Positions 1-9,124 of a DNA stretch of 56,582 nt are shown one piece after another. The notes under the pieces were generated by a model, which searched no databases, was not told where the DNA came from, and saw nothing but the letters and a program-made list of their open reading frames with translations. The stretch comes from Cloacimonetes bacterium SCGC AAA252-N17 (GTDB taxonomy: Bacteria; Cloacimonadota; Cloacimonadia; JGIOTU-2): positions 1-56,582 of the forward strand of contig ASNI01000011.1 of the NCBI GenBank assembly GCA_000404785.1, written 5' to 3'. Positions within the stretch are counted from its first letter, which is position 1, and the number at the start of each line of letters is the position of its first letter. The translations under genes were made by a program, and so were the position numbers.

Positions 1-15
1 ATCTATCCTTGCTGT

Positions 16-113
16 TGTCACCCTGATCCGCCAGCTGGCGGATTGGGCGTAATGAAATGAAGACCAGTCGAAGGGTCTGTCCCACTTCGCACTTCGAGAA
101 CCTCAGTGTGACA
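16..113. repeat. Dispersed repeat with short terminal inverted repeats and a nested palindrome
   Basis: The outer ends TGTCACCCTGA (16-26) and TCAGTGTGACA (103-113) are imperfect inverted repeats. Inside, at 26-43, is a perfect 18-bp palindrome centred on CAGCTG. The interior has an AGTCGAAGGGTCTG phrase typical of dispersed intergenic repeats in uncultured bacteria. The same 18-bp palindrome recurs at 55698-55715 inside a gene. The stretch from 1 to 277 holds no supportable gene. Confidence 0.6.
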
Positions 114-277
114 GTGCTTTTAACTATTATGGTTATTTCTTTATTTTACTATTTATACGGATGATATTCAATAAGTTTTCCTTAAAGTGTCATGAATATG
201 AAAAATTTTGGGGGTATGCCAAGTTAATAATCTTCAAAATCTTGACACAAAATAAATTCATTTTGACGTCAATCCCT

Positions 278-715
278 ATGAGCAAAAATATACTGATTAT
301 TAACGGACCAAATCTTAACTTTCTGGGAAGACCTGAAATGAGCATTTATGGGAAAGAAACGCTGGCTGATCTCCATTCAATTATCTATCAATGGATAACA
401 AATGCGGAGTGGCAGGCGCGGTTTTTCCAAAATAATAGCGAAGGCGAAATCATCGATTATATTCAGAATAATTTTGAATGGGCTGACGGCATGGTTATCA
501 ATCCTGCTGCCTTTTCCCACACCAGCATCGCTATTTACGACTGTATCAAATCCATCAGCTTACCATCCATAGAAGTACATCTCTCCAACATCTATCACAG
601 AGAGGAATTCAGACGAATTTCTATAACCGGTCTCGCTTGCGAAAAAATTATTGCGGGCTTAGGAGTACAGGGATATATTGAGGCACTGGAAGATCTTAAA
701 AAAATTCTTAAATGA
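278..715 (+). CDS. aroQ: 3-dehydroquinate dehydratase, type II
   Basis: AroQ dehydrates 3-dehydroquinate to 3-dehydroshikimate in the cytosolic shikimate pathway. From the ATG at 278 the product is 145 residues, the usual length; a longer reading from 161 adds 39 residues unlike the family, so I reject it. Visible family motifs are INGPNLNFLGRPE with the active-site Arg, the catalytic Tyr in SIYG, the FSHTS segment with the catalytic His, EVHLSN, and REEFRR. The usual NHEGE segment reads NSEGE here, a variant the family tolerates. The stop overlaps the next start (ATGA, 712-715), so translation is probably coupled to the glycosylase gene. Confidence 0.93.
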   Translation: MSKNILIINGPNLNFLGRPEMSIYGKETLADLHSIIYQWITNAEWQARFFQNNSEGEIIDYIQNNFEWADGMVINPAAFSHTSIAIYDCIKSISLPSIEVHLSNIYHREEFRRISITGLACEKIIAGLGVQGYIEALEDLKKILK

Positions 716-1383
716 ACCTTTCCAGGGCATTGATTGAGATTTACGATCTTTTGTACGACCGCTACGGACCTCAGTATTGGTGGCCCGGAGAAACTCGTGA
801 TGAGATTATTATCGGAGCAATTCTTACACAGAATACCAATTGGAAAAACGTAGAAAAGGCAATTGAAAACCTTAAATCTAAAAACCTGCTTACGCTCACC
901 GCATTGAGAAATGCAGAAATCAAAGAAATCGCACAATGCATTCGTCCTTCAGGTTATTACAACCAAAAGACAACTCGCTTGCAGGAAATTGCTAAATTTT
1001 TTCACGAAAATGGTTTACAAAGCTTGGGTGCTCTTTCGATAGCAAATATGCGTAAGGAACTAATTACGCTGAAGGGTATCGGTCCGGAAACTGCGGATTC
1101 AATTCTTCTTTACGCCTTTGAAAAACCAGTCTTTGTTATCGATACATACACAACAAGAATATTTCAGAGATTAGGATTTTTTCCTGATGGCATTTCGTAT
1201 GATGAAGCACAGAATTTTTTCATGCAAAATCTTCAAGAAAATATTGAATTATTTAACGAATTTCATGCACTATTTGTGCGTCATGCAAAAGAATATTGCC
1301 AGAAAAATCCGTACTGTGCAAAGTGCGTCCTATTAAAGAAATGTAAATTTGAGAATAAAAATCATGATCTCAACAAAAAATAG
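712..1383 (+). CDS. Endonuclease III-related DNA glycosylase, MagIII/COG2231-like
   Basis: A 223-residue HhH-GPD base-excision glycosylase. The hairpin LKGIGPETADSILLYAF is followed by VFVIDTYTTR with the catalytic Asp. The lysine that gives Nth its AP-lyase activity (RKTA in E. coli) is Glu here (PETA), so I predict a monofunctional glycosylase, as in MagIII 3-methyladenine glycosylases. The C-terminus has a four-cysteine [4Fe-4S] loop with spacing Cx5Cx2Cx5C, one residue shorter in the first gap than Nth. It overlaps aroQ by 4 nt and runs into the next gene by about 20 nt. Substrate specificity is inference. Confidence 0.82.
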   Translation: MNLSRALIEIYDLLYDRYGPQYWWPGETRDEIIIGAILTQNTNWKNVEKAIENLKSKNLLTLTALRNAEIKEIAQCIRPSGYYNQKTTRLQEIAKFFHENGLQSLGALSIANMRKELITLKGIGPETADSILLYAFEKPVFVIDTYTTRIFQRLGFFPDGISYDEAQNFFMQNLQENIELFNEFHALFVRHAKEYCQKNPYCAKCVLLKKCKFENKNHDLNKK

Positions 1384-2239
1384 TAAATCAAAAAAGATAC
1401 GGCACATCTTTATTGTATCTGACGCAACAGGTTCCACCTGCGAAATGGTCGTCAAAGCTGCACTAAGCCAATTCAGAACGACCGATGTACACCTTCATAG
1501 AGTTCGTTATGTGAGGACAGAAAAGGAAATCAGAAATGTTGTTCAGGAGGTAATGGAAGTTGATGGGATCATTGCTTATACTCTTGTTTCCAACGAGCTC
1601 CGTTATCTCATTTTTGATGAAGGAAGAAAGTGTGCAGTGCCAACGATTGATGTGATGGGTCCCCTACTGAGCAGATTTACAGAATATTTAGATATCTCCC
1701 CTATGGCAATACCTGGTATGTTCCGCAGTCTGGATAAAAATTACTACCAACGCATCGAGTGTATCGACTTTGCTGTTAAGCATGATGATGGGAAAAAAAC
1801 CGGCGACCTGTACAAAGCAGATATCATAATTGTCGGTCCCAGCAGAACCTCGAAGACTCCTATCAGCATCTATCTTGCGTATAGGGATTATAAGGTTGTT
1901 AATATTCCGATGATAGTTGGAATTGACCCAGCTGAGGAGCTTTTCCAAATTGATCAGAATAAAATCGTTGGTCTGACCATCTCTCCAAGCCGCCTGAAAA
2001 TCATTCGGGAAGTGCGTGCGAGCAGATATACGCATATCCAGCTCTCGGAATATATCGATCTTGAACTTATCAGAAGAGAGTTGAAAGAGTGCATGCAGAT
2101 ATACAATAAACATAATTGGAAAATTGTTGATGTGACTTCAAAATCTATTGAGGAAGCAGCTACAGAGATCATGCGTTTATTTGGTAACAGAAAATTTGAC
2201 AGCACGCATGTTAAAAAATTGAGTGACCACGATGGTTAG
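1364..2239 (+). CDS. ppsR: Pyruvate,phosphate dikinase regulatory protein (kinase/pyrophosphorylase, DUF299)
   Basis: This family phosphorylates and dephosphorylates a threonine of pyruvate phosphate dikinase or PEP synthetase, switching the enzyme off and on. At 291 residues it has family length. Visible are the N-terminal IFIVSDATGSTCEMV, the nucleotide-binding VGPSRTSKTPISIYLA around residue 153, and the conserved IVGLTISPSRL segment. The ATG at 1364 is preferred over an in-frame TTG at 1349; both lie within the end of the glycosylase gene. No target dikinase is in the window, so which enzyme it regulates is unknown. Confidence 0.9.
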   Translation: MISTKNSKSKKIRHIFIVSDATGSTCEMVVKAALSQFRTTDVHLHRVRYVRTEKEIRNVVQEVMEVDGIIAYTLVSNELRYLIFDEGRKCAVPTIDVMGPLLSRFTEYLDISPMAIPGMFRSLDKNYYQRIECIDFAVKHDDGKKTGDLYKADIIIVGPSRTSKTPISIYLAYRDYKVVNIPMIVGIDPAEELFQIDQNKIVGLTISPSRLKIIREVRASRYTHIQLSEYIDLELIRRELKECMQIYNKHNWKIVDVTSKSIEEAATEIMRLFGNRKFDSTHVKKLSDHDG

Positions 2240-3443
2240 AATTACAAACAGCTTCTTGATGGTGATTTTTATTTTGTTCCTGACTACAGGATGTACTTCA
2301 AAATTCGAAAAAGCGCAAAGAGAAAAACAGGAAGACGTTACGCTCGCTGTTTCTGAAAAAACATCCTCCCATCTAACATCTCTTATGACTTCACTTCTTG
2401 ATACCATTCATAAACCATCAGAAGTTACAGGCCAAAATTTTCAGCTACTATCCGAACAATTTCTTGAATTTTCTGCTTTGTTCCTTTTTAACAACGATCT
2501 CGAACTTCAGAGAAAATATCCCTCAAATGTCAATCCTGACGATGTGATCGAGATCTGTCTAACCAGCTGGAACAGAAAAAATATCTCATCAATAACCAAA
2601 CCTTTTATAGGACACTCCCTTCATAAAAATACTGATGTCTATATCTGCATCATCATACCATTCATCACAGATGATCAAGCTGATCGTGATATTCTGATAG
2701 TTTTGGTTAATACTGCTGTGCTCTTTTCAAAAATTGAACGGGAACACATAGTACCTTATCCTTATTCGCTTATCGTTATAAATGATCAACAGGATGTTGT
2801 GTATGATTCTGACCCGATGAGGATTGGAAAAGATTTCCTTACAAAAATGGATTCAAATGAATACTATCTGGCATTGAAAAATCTCTTTAATATGATGACG
2901 GAAAATGCCAGCGATCACTTCATAACTAACATCGAAGAAAAATCAAGAAATCTCAGAAAGATCTATTCATGGAATACAATCCGGGCTTATGATGAGACAT
3001 TTTATATTACACTTGTCCGGAATCTGAGAAAAAGCACTAATAAGCAGTCCAAAGATGTATATCTGCTTTCTACGCTCCGCAGTTATGCAATCCAAGACAC
3101 ACTCATTGACCCCATTATCGAGGAACAATCTGAAGATATCGAAAAACTTCTTAAATATATGTATGACCAGAATCCGGAAGTATATTCCATTCAACTGGCT
3201 GACACGACAGGAACTATAATAAACGGATGGCCTCCGTTCAATTCCACAATTGGATATTGCAATTCTCAAAAACTAAACAAACCCTTTGATGCTGCACTCG
3301 ATCAGGTCATTAATTCGAAGCAGGAGAATATCATTCATGCACCTCTATTTGAGGGAGGTGAAGGGAGAATAATTTTTATTCCGGTGCTCGTACACGAAGA
3401 CCTGTACGGTGTGTTGATAGCTATCGAACCAGAAAAAAACTAA
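2232..3443 (+). CDS. Lipoprotein with a probable Cache-like sensor region, unknown function
   Basis: About 403 residues. The N-terminus is a lipoprotein signal: a hydrophobic stretch then LTTGC as lipobox near residue 21. I use the ATG at 2232; an in-frame GTG at 2223 is possible. The segment near residues 170-210 (PYSLIVINDQQDVVYDSDP, then IGKDF) resembles extracellular Cache/PAS-type sensors, and the C-terminal IIFIPVLVHEDLYGVLIA also looks like a sensor-fold strand pair. There is no kinase or GGDEF output domain, so it may be a binding partner rather than a complete receptor. It overlaps ppsR by 8 nt. The sensor assignment is tentative. Confidence 0.6.
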   Translation: MVRITNSFLMVIFILFLTTGCTSKFEKAQREKQEDVTLAVSEKTSSHLTSLMTSLLDTIHKPSEVTGQNFQLLSEQFLEFSALFLFNNDLELQRKYPSNVNPDDVIEICLTSWNRKNISSITKPFIGHSLHKNTDVYICIIIPFITDDQADRDILIVLVNTAVLFSKIEREHIVPYPYSLIVINDQQDVVYDSDPMRIGKDFLTKMDSNEYYLALKNLFNMMTENASDHFITNIEEKSRNLRKIYSWNTIRAYDETFYITLVRNLRKSTNKQSKDVYLLSTLRSYAIQDTLIDPIIEEQSEDIEKLLKYMYDQNPEVYSIQLADTTGTIINGWPPFNSTIGYCNSQKLNKPFDAALDQVINSKQENIIHAPLFEGGEGRIIFIPVLVHEDLYGVLIAIEPEKN

Positions 3444-3444
3444 T

Positions 3445-4367
3445 ATGATCACAATAAAAAAGGTAGAGACAAAAAAGGACTGGAAAAAATTTATTGATCT
3501 TCCATTTCGATTATATAGGGAGGATAAGAACTGGGTTCCTCCACTCAAAAAAGAAGTATTTTTTTAAACTCAATACAGAGAAACATCCCTTCTGGGAACA
3601 TGCTATTCGGGAAATTTTTCTAGCAGAAAAAAATGGTAGTGTTGTGGGAAGGATCGCAGCAATTATTGATGATAATTATAATGAACTCTGGGACGAACAC
3701 ATGGGCACTTTCGGTTTCTTTGAATTAATTGACGACTTAGAAGTTGCCAAAGCTCTGTTTGATGCCGCCTATACCTGGCTAAAAGAGCACGGTGCTGATA
3801 AAATGCGCGGTACGCTCAGTCCTTCTCAAAATGATGAATGCGCTTTCTTGCTGGAAGGATATGATTCCCCGCCAGTCATGATGATGTCCTACAATCCGCC
3901 ATATTATCTTACTCTGACAGAAAAATTGTGGTTTTTCTCCAATGACAGACAAAGAGTTCGATCTTATGGTTGACGAGCTCAAGAAGGTTGCCGATCCACA
4001 TCTTATCTGGTTTGACTATTATAAAGATGATCCAGCTGGTGTGGCTATCACGCTGCCCGATTACAATCCCGTTTTCCAGAAATTTAATGGCAAATTAGGA
4101 CTGATCGGGATTATAAAATTTTTGAGATATAAACGTAAAATTGACGGCACACGTGCTATCGTGTTCGGATTCAAGCAGAAATACCGCAGATTCGGACTGC
4201 CCGCACTTCTTTATCATGAAACTATGTAAGCCTGATTGAAGCGTGGTTACACGTGGTGTGAAATGTCATGGAATCTCGAAGATAACGACCTCATCAATCA
4301 GTTCGATGAAAAAGTTGGCGGGAAACTTTATAAGAAATACCGAATCTATGAGATGCCTATCTCATAA
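3445..4367 (+). pseudogene. Decayed GNAT-family acetyltransferase
   Basis: The reading begins at the ATG at 3445 (MITIKKVETKKDW) and resembles a family of roughly 370-residue acetyltransferases (LYREDKNWVPPL, FLAEKNGSVVGRIAAIID). A run of seven T near 3560 ends that frame at TAA; dropping one T restores FFKLNTEKHPFWEHA. A second shift lies near 3935 at EKLWF/CGF, apparently with about 50 internal codons lost between two GF-containing segments. A third lies near 4229-4260, after which the C-terminal SWNLEDND and KLYKKYRIYEMP follow in another frame to the stop at 4365-4367. At least three lesions make a working product unlikely. Confidence 0.85.
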
Positions 4368-4660
4368 ATTTCCTTGATCAGTTATACATAACTCGGATAA
4401 ATTGAAAAAGATTTAACAGAGATTGATTAAGTTTTTCTACCAAAAAATACTATGAATTTATTGATAAGATACTATTTTTTAAAAAAATGAGTTTTGAAAA
4501 AGATCACTTCCCAAGTGGGGAATTTTATAGATATTTCTTTTTATAAACAGTAGTAGATTGTTCTAAAAAAAATTCTTCATTTTTCTTTTGCGTTCTTTGC
4601 GTCTTTGCGAGAATTTCTATTTTCACGACAACTTGTTGGTAAGTGTGGAATCCTAAGCGC
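4368..4660. other. Convergent intergenic region without a gene
   Basis: About 290 bp between two convergent genes. It is AT-rich. The segment around 4579-4612 (CGTTCTTTGCGTCTTTGCG) is a phrase seen in dispersed intergenic repeats of many uncultured bacteria. No convincing terminator or RNA gene is visible. Confidence 0.5.
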
Positions 4661-6097
4661 CTAATAATACAATTTCTGTCCTGGATAGATGAGCACAATA
4701 TTCTGTCCGTTACTCTTTTTTGCTTTGAGATCATTCATCTGGATCAGCTTTTGAGACGATACTCCCAGCTTCGAAGAAATTGAGGAAAGTGTATCACCCT
4801 TTTTCACTACATAATATTTCTGATGATTGGTCTTTGGGGAGAACAAGTTCAATTTTTGTCCGGGATAGATCGTTGTGGATGCCAATCCATTTATGCTCAT
4901 AAGTTGCGATACAGATGTACTATAACGGGATGCAATGATCCACAGATTCTCACCGCTTTTTACGACATGCTCGGAGAAATATCCGTTATTCTTTTCCATG
5001 AACTGCTGCTCAATGCGTGCAACTTCATCCACATTCGGGATTGAATTATTAGGAACAAGAACAGTAAATTTCCCGGGGCTTATGACCACATCATTTACAG
5101 GTGAATGGGTGTAATTATTTCTTTTATAAATTTTCAGCCAAGGATTCAACTCCCACACCTCACGAATAACAGTTCCCTGCGCCTGTGCCCAATCATCGAG
5201 CTTATAATATCCTTCCAAAACCAATGGGACTATACGGCAGGATTCATAAATACTCGGCTCTTTCTCAAAAGGTTTTGTAAATATTTTACTCTCATTTTCT
5301 ACAATGTATTTAACTGCAAGAGTTCGCCATACATAGTCATCGGTTTCTGCTTTTCTCTGTATCAAACTGAAGAAATCTTTACCACCCTGTTCATCTATCG
5401 CTTTGGTGATATTGCTCAAACCCGAGTTAAAGGCACAGATTGCAAGCAGGATATCCGGTGCTCCCCTATTTGTAAGCGCTTTAAAACTCCAGCTCAAATA
5501 TTCGCACGCTGCTCTGGTCGATGCAAAAATATCTCTACGCTGGTCAACGAATTGGTTCATCTCAATGTCATAATATTTTGCAGTGGATTTCATAAACTGC
5601 CAGAATCCGGTTGCACCAGCCGAAGAGTGTGCCAAAGGACTCAGATAACTTTCTGCAACTGCAAGATATTTTAAGTCATCATTCAGTTTATATTCAGCAA
5701 GAATTTCTTCGATTACGGGAAAATATTTTGTGGTGCGTGGGATGTATTTGTAGGCAAATTTGAGCTCTGCCTGATACCAGTAATGAAATTTCTGAAAGAT
5801 TCGATCGTTCGTGAGATCAAACTCATATCCTGCGTAATAGAGCGTATCCGGGAAATCAGTTTGCTTTTTTATGCGTGTGGCGCTGCCCAGAAAGGCAACT
5901 GAATCCTTAAGTGTCAATATCTCTTCATACAGGGAATCAACCTGTATTTGATAGTCATAATTCAGCTGCCTTAAACTATCAATCTTGTCCTCATAATGGT
6001 TGGTCTCGTAGGGTTGATCAACTGCTATTTGCGGCTCGGGTGCAGTTGCACAGCTAACAGCAGTAATGATAATTGCGAAAATTAATATATATTTCAT
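4661..6097 (-). CDS. Membrane-bound lytic murein transglycosylase with LysM repeats, MltD-like lipoprotein
   Basis: About 478 residues; cleaves the MurNAc-GlcNAc bond of peptidoglycan to leave anhydroMurNAc ends. The N-terminus is a lipoprotein signal ending AVSC. A coiled segment with a repeated DSL motif follows, then the SLT/GH23 fold: YLAVAESYLSP with the catalytic Glu, GATGFWQFMK, and LLAICAFNSG. Two LysM modules close the protein (VKSGENLWIIASRY and VKKGDTLSSISSKL, each ending PGQKL). The frame is open to 6139, but that extension runs through the ferredoxin terminator and precedes the signal peptide, so I start at 6097 or 6100. No strong Shine-Dalgarno is visible. Confidence 0.9.
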   Translation of the reverse strand: MKYILIFAIIITAVSCATAPEPQIAVDQPYETNHYEDKIDSLRQLNYDYQIQVDSLYEEILTLKDSVAFLGSATRIKKQTDFPDTLYYAGYEFDLTNDRIFQKFHYWYQAELKFAYKYIPRTTKYFPVIEEILAEYKLNDDLKYLAVAESYLSPLAHSSAGATGFWQFMKSTAKYYDIEMNQFVDQRRDIFASTRAACEYLSWSFKALTNRGAPDILLAICAFNSGLSNITKAIDEQGGKDFFSLIQRKAETDDYVWRTLAVKYIVENESKIFTKPFEKEPSIYESCRIVPLVLEGYYKLDDWAQAQGTVIREVWELNPWLKIYKRNNYTHSPVNDVVISPGKFTVLVPNNSIPNVDEVARIEQQFMEKNNGYFSEHVVKSGENLWIIASRYSTSVSQLMSINGLASTTIYPGQKLNLFSPKTNHQKYYVVKKGDTLSSISSKLGVSSQKLIQMNDLKAKKSNGQNIVLIYPGQKLYY

Positions 6098-6104
6098 CAT
6101 ATTA

Positions 6105-6136
6105 TAAAAGAAGCCATCCGCGTTGAGCGAATGGCT
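6105..6136 (-). terminator. Rho-independent terminator after the ferredoxin gene
   Basis: On the minus strand AGCCATTCGC pairs with GCGGATGGCT across a five-base loop: ten pairs including one G-T. TTCTTTT follows. It sits just downstream of the ferredoxin stop and just upstream of the transglycosylase start. Confidence 0.75.
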
Positions 6137-6157
6137 CATATTAAATATTTTGGTTAC

Positions 6158-6328
6158 TTATTCTGAAATTGCTTCGGTTGGGCATTCCGGAATACAGACA
6201 CCGCAATCAACGCATTTATCTGCATCGCATACTGCAATGTCGTCTTCGATAGAAAGGGCTTCTGTAGGGCAAACATCAACGCATACACCACAACCAACAC
6301 ACTTTTCTTTATCGATCTTTACTGCCAT
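6158..6328 (-). CDS. 2x[4Fe-4S] ferredoxin
   Basis: A 56-residue low-potential electron carrier of clostridial type. Two near-identical cluster motifs are visible: CVGCGVCVDVCP and CVDCGVCIPECP, spaced as in bacterial ferredoxins. The start MAVKID at 6328 is preceded by GGAGG at good spacing; an upstream in-frame ATG at 6340 would overlap that ribosome binding site. It is probably monocistronic or the last gene after tatD, since a hairpin terminator follows. Its partner enzyme is not evident nearby. Confidence 0.95.
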   Translation of the reverse strand: MAVKIDKEKCVGCGVCVDVCPTEALSIEDDIAVCDADKCVDCGVCIPECPTEAISE

Positions 6329-6394
6329 GGTTTCCTCCACGAATTATTACATTTCATTTCTATATTTTGTTCGAAATATTTTAACCTCAATATT

Positions 6395-7159
6395 CTAATC
6401 AAGTTTTTTATGCAATGAAAAAAAGTTTTCTGCATTTCCAGTAGTTTGCTGGGCGATCTCATTGGGACTTTTCATCTTGATCTCTGCAATGTGCTGAATA
6501 ATGTATTCAATATATTCGGGCCTGTTCCTCTTTCCACGATAGGGATATGGAGTAAGGAATGGGGCATCTGTTTCCACAAAATACCGATCATCAGGTACAT
6601 CCCGGATGATGCCATAGTAATGCCCCCTATCAAATGTGACCGATCCTGTGAACGAGATATACCATCCCTGCTTTAGAACCTCCAGAGCAAAATTATAATC
6701 TCCGGAAAAACAATGAAACACAACACGTTCCGGCTTGTGCTTTTTCAGAATTGCAAAGGTGTCCTCATGAGCATTTCTGTCATGAACAATGATAGGTAAT
6801 TTTCTTTCAATGCCGATTTTGAGCTGTGCCTCAAATACTTTTTTTTGTACTTCTTTCGGACTCAGATTCCGATAATAATCCAGCCCGATCTCACCAATTG
6901 CTACGATTGTTTTGTCTTCTAACAATGAACGCAATTTCTCTTCATCATAGGAGGTTGCGTCATGTGGATGCCATCCGGCTGTTGCAAAGAGATTTTTATA
7001 TTTCCTCGCCAGTTCTATCGCCTTTTTTGAAGTGGCTTCATCGGTTCCCACATTGATGATCGCTTTGACACCTTTTTGAAATGCATGCTGTATAACTTCA
7101 TCCCTGTCCTTATCATAGGAATCAAAATGCAGATGAGCATGCGTGTCTATGAATTTCAT
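6395..7159 (-). CDS. tatD: TatD-family metal-dependent hydrolase
   Basis: 254 residues with an amidohydrolase-type TIM barrel, a DNase-like family with 3'-5' exonuclease activity in studied members. Metal-binding motifs are visible in order: DTHAHLHFDSY at the N-terminus, AIGEIGLDYYR, IVHDRNAHEDT, VFHCFSGDY, and VETDAPFLTP with the conserved Asp. The start overlaps the stop of lpxK by 4 nt, so the two are probably co-translated, although no functional link to lipid A is known. Confidence 0.92.
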   Translation of the reverse strand: MKFIDTHAHLHFDSYDKDRDEVIQHAFQKGVKAIINVGTDEATSKKAIELARKYKNLFATAGWHPHDATSYDEEKLRSLLEDKTIVAIGEIGLDYYRNLSPKEVQKKVFEAQLKIGIERKLPIIVHDRNAHEDTFAILKKHKPERVVFHCFSGDYNFALEVLKQGWYISFTGSVTFDRGHYYGIIRDVPDDRYFVETDAPFLTPYPYRGKRNRPEYIEYIIQHIAEIKMKSPNEIAQQTTGNAENFFSLHKKLD

Positions 7160-8229
7160 GTTCCGATTTCCTTTTTGAGTGTACTCACAATTCCGTTGAA
7201 CGTATCCATTTCATTGATTTTCACATGTAGCTTTGCGTAATAAAACATTTCTTTGGCTACACCCAATTTCTGGAGTTTTACATGATCTTTCTCGGTAGTG
7301 ATAATTGAATCTATATTCTTTTTCTTTACCGTATCTAAAATGGGAGTAATATCATTTTCCGAAAATTCATGATGGTCCGCAAATTTGTAATGATGAACAA
7401 ACCTCAAACCCAATTCCGTAATACTCCTCTCAAAGGATGTTGGATTACCGATCCCGGACAGTAAGAAAATTTTCTTTCTGTCAAATGCTGAGAGCTTGCA
7501 CTGTTCTAAATTACTATAGCGAACAAAATTTTCGATCTGATATGACGTACTGAAAAGAGGTGTGGAATATTTCTTGAATATCTTTGGAATGCTAACTTCA
7601 CCCGATATGTCATTAAGCACAAAGCAATCAGCATATTTCATTGCACTCTTTGGCTCACGAAGCATACCAGCCGGCGTGAGGAATCCATTTCCAATTGTAT
7701 TCTTCCCATTAAAAAGAAGAAAATCAAAATCATGACGCACCTTGAGATTTTGAAAGGAATCATCCAGAATCACGACATTTGGGTGTATTTTTTCTTCCAG
7801 AAACTTTATCGCTGCTTTTCTATTCTTTCCTACAATGACGGGAATTCCTTTCAGGTTCTGTGCGAGAAGTAGCGGTTCGTCTCCTGCATTCTGCGCCTCT
7901 TCAAACAGATGATCTTCGTCAGAAATGAGCTTTATCATATTTTCATAAGCACCTTTGTAGCCGCGGTGAGAAACTGCAACCTTCAATCCTTCTTCTTTCA
8001 ACGCGATTGCAAGCAGAATTGTAAAAGGAGTTTTCCCATTACCGCCAACTGTGAGATTGCCCACTGAAATCACAAAAGTATTCGCTTTATATTGATGAAA
8101 TATTCTCAATTTATAGAGTGCTCTCCGGCAGATCAGGATGAGAGAAAAAAGAAAAGCAAAGGGTAAAAAGAGATATGAGAGAATGCTTCTCTTTACCCAA
8201 TGCTTCTCAATAAATGAGTGAAAAGTCAT
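7156..8229 (-). CDS. lpxK: Tetraacyldisaccharide 4'-kinase (lipid A biosynthesis)
   Basis: 357 residues; phosphorylates the 4' position of the lipid A disaccharide at the inner face of the cytoplasmic membrane. An N-terminal hydrophobic segment (SYLFLPFAFLFSLILI) anchors it. The P-loop is GNLTVGGNGKTPF near residue 57, followed by VAVSHRGYKG and the family segments DDSFQNLKVRHDFD and LTPAGMLREP. It is the one lipid A gene here and argues for an LPS-type outer membrane. A short gap of 2 bp separates it from lemA upstream. Confidence 0.94.
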   Translation of the reverse strand: MTFHSFIEKHWVKRSILSYLFLPFAFLFSLILICRRALYKLRIFHQYKANTFVISVGNLTVGGNGKTPFTILLAIALKEEGLKVAVSHRGYKGAYENMIKLISDEDHLFEEAQNAGDEPLLLAQNLKGIPVIVGKNRKAAIKFLEEKIHPNVVILDDSFQNLKVRHDFDFLLFNGKNTIGNGFLTPAGMLREPKSAMKYADCFVLNDISGEVSIPKIFKKYSTPLFSTSYQIENFVRYSNLEQCKLSAFDRKKIFLLSGIGNPTSFERSITELGLRFVHHYKFADHHEFSENDITPILDTVKKKNIDSIITTEKDHVKLQKLGVAKEMFYYAKLHVKINEMDTFNGIVSTLKKEIGT

Positions 8230-8231
8230 TA

Positions 8232-8813
8232 TTAGTCGAATTTTACTTGTGGAGTTTCTTTTTCGCTTTCGTCGATCTTATAGAGCGGTTCTTTTTCAAA
8301 ATTGAACATACCTGCAAAGATATTGTTCGGGAAGATCGAGATGTTCTTGTTGAATATCGTAACTGCTCCATTATAACGTCTTCGTGCGACTGCGATTCGA
8401 TTTTCCGTTCCTGCGAGTTCATCCTGCAGTCGAATAAAATTCTGGTTCGCTTTTAAATCAGGATATCTTTCAACAACAACCATTAATTTTGATAGTGCTT
8501 GTGTCAATCCAGCTTGTGCCTCATGAAACTGTTCTAGTACTTGTGGATTTAAATTTTTAGGATCTACATTAATTGAAGTAGCTTTTGATCTTGCTTCAAT
8601 TACTTCTGTAAAAGTTTCTTTTTCATGCGCAGCATAACCCTTAACAGTATTAACGAGGTTAGGAATTAAATCCGATCTTCTTTTGTATTGATTGTCAATT
8701 TCAGCCCAGCTATTTTCAACATCGAGTTGTTTCTTGATAAAGGAGTTATAGGTAAAACCTACAAATAATAGTAATATTACTACGATTATTACAATAACAT
8801 GCCATGCTTTCAT
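8232..8813 (-). CDS. lemA: LemA family membrane protein
   Basis: 193 residues. One N-terminal membrane helix (residues 5-20), then the characteristic helical domain with NSWAEIDNQYKRRSDLIPNL, VKGYAAHEKETF, and YPDLKANQNF followed by ENRIAVARRRYN. GGAGG lies 7-8 nt upstream of the ATG. The family's molecular role is unsettled; members are often next to TPM-domain or M48 protease genes, but none is adjacent here. Upstream lies a relic of a tricorn-like gene, so the original promoter context may have been disturbed. Confidence 0.92.
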   Translation of the reverse strand: MKAWHVIVIIVVILLLFVGFTYNSFIKKQLDVENSWAEIDNQYKRRSDLIPNLVNTVKGYAAHEKETFTEVIEARSKATSINVDPKNLNPQVLEQFHEAQAGLTQALSKLMVVVERYPDLKANQNFIRLQDELAGTENRIAVARRRYNGAVTIFNKNISIFPNNIFAGMFNFEKEPLYKIDESEKETPQVKFD

Positions 8814-8831
8814 TTTTTTGCCTCCGATTAA

Positions 8832-8909
8832 TTAAGGTATTTCTTTTAATATTTCTTCTGTTGCTCTTTTTAACTGAACATCATCATCTGCAATTTTTCT
8901 TGAGATCAT
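8832..8909 (-). pseudogene. Fragment of the 3' end of a second tricorn-like protease gene
   Basis: On the minus strand this reads 25 codons, MISRKIADDDVQLKRATEEI then LKEIP and a stop. The C-terminus of the intact tricorn-like protein at 9790 is EQRIADDDVQLKRAIEELKK then EFK. The match of about 20 residues, also visible in the DNA, shows that a second copy once ended here. Everything upstream of it has been replaced by a MITE-like repeat and a toxin-antitoxin pair. Confidence 0.75.
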
Positions 8910-8929
8910 ATTCTTTTTTTATATCTCTT

Positions 8930-9124
8930 GAGTCCACTCTAAAAAGTTAAATTTAAGAAATCGAGAAACCGTTGAAACGGTTAATGCATTTTTTTGTTTC
9001 ATTAACCACCAACTTAAGTTGGTGGTTAATAGGAAGATAGCTAATTGTAACCGATTCATCGGTTTCCAAATATTTGATGCATTTTCTATCATATTTCTAA
9101 TTACACACTTTTTAGAGTAAACTC
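8930..9124. repeat. MITE-like triple-hairpin element, copy A
   Basis: About 195 bp. The ends are inverted repeats: ACTCTAAAAAGT at 8936-8947 and ACTTTTTAGAGT at 9107-9118, each flanked by GAGT/ACTC. Inside are three evenly spaced hairpins: AACCGTT-GA-AACGGTT (8967-8982), a perfect 28-bp palindrome (9002-9029), and AACCGAT-TC-ATCGGTT (9049-9064). A second copy lies inverted at about 27645-27838. There is no coding capacity. It abuts the toxin stop codon. Confidence 0.75.

Noticed and set aside
5105..5674. A 189-codon plus-strand open frame
   Set aside because: It lies wholly antisense to the MltD-like gene, has no recognisable motif, and has a cysteine- and phenylalanine-heavy composition typical of shadow frames.
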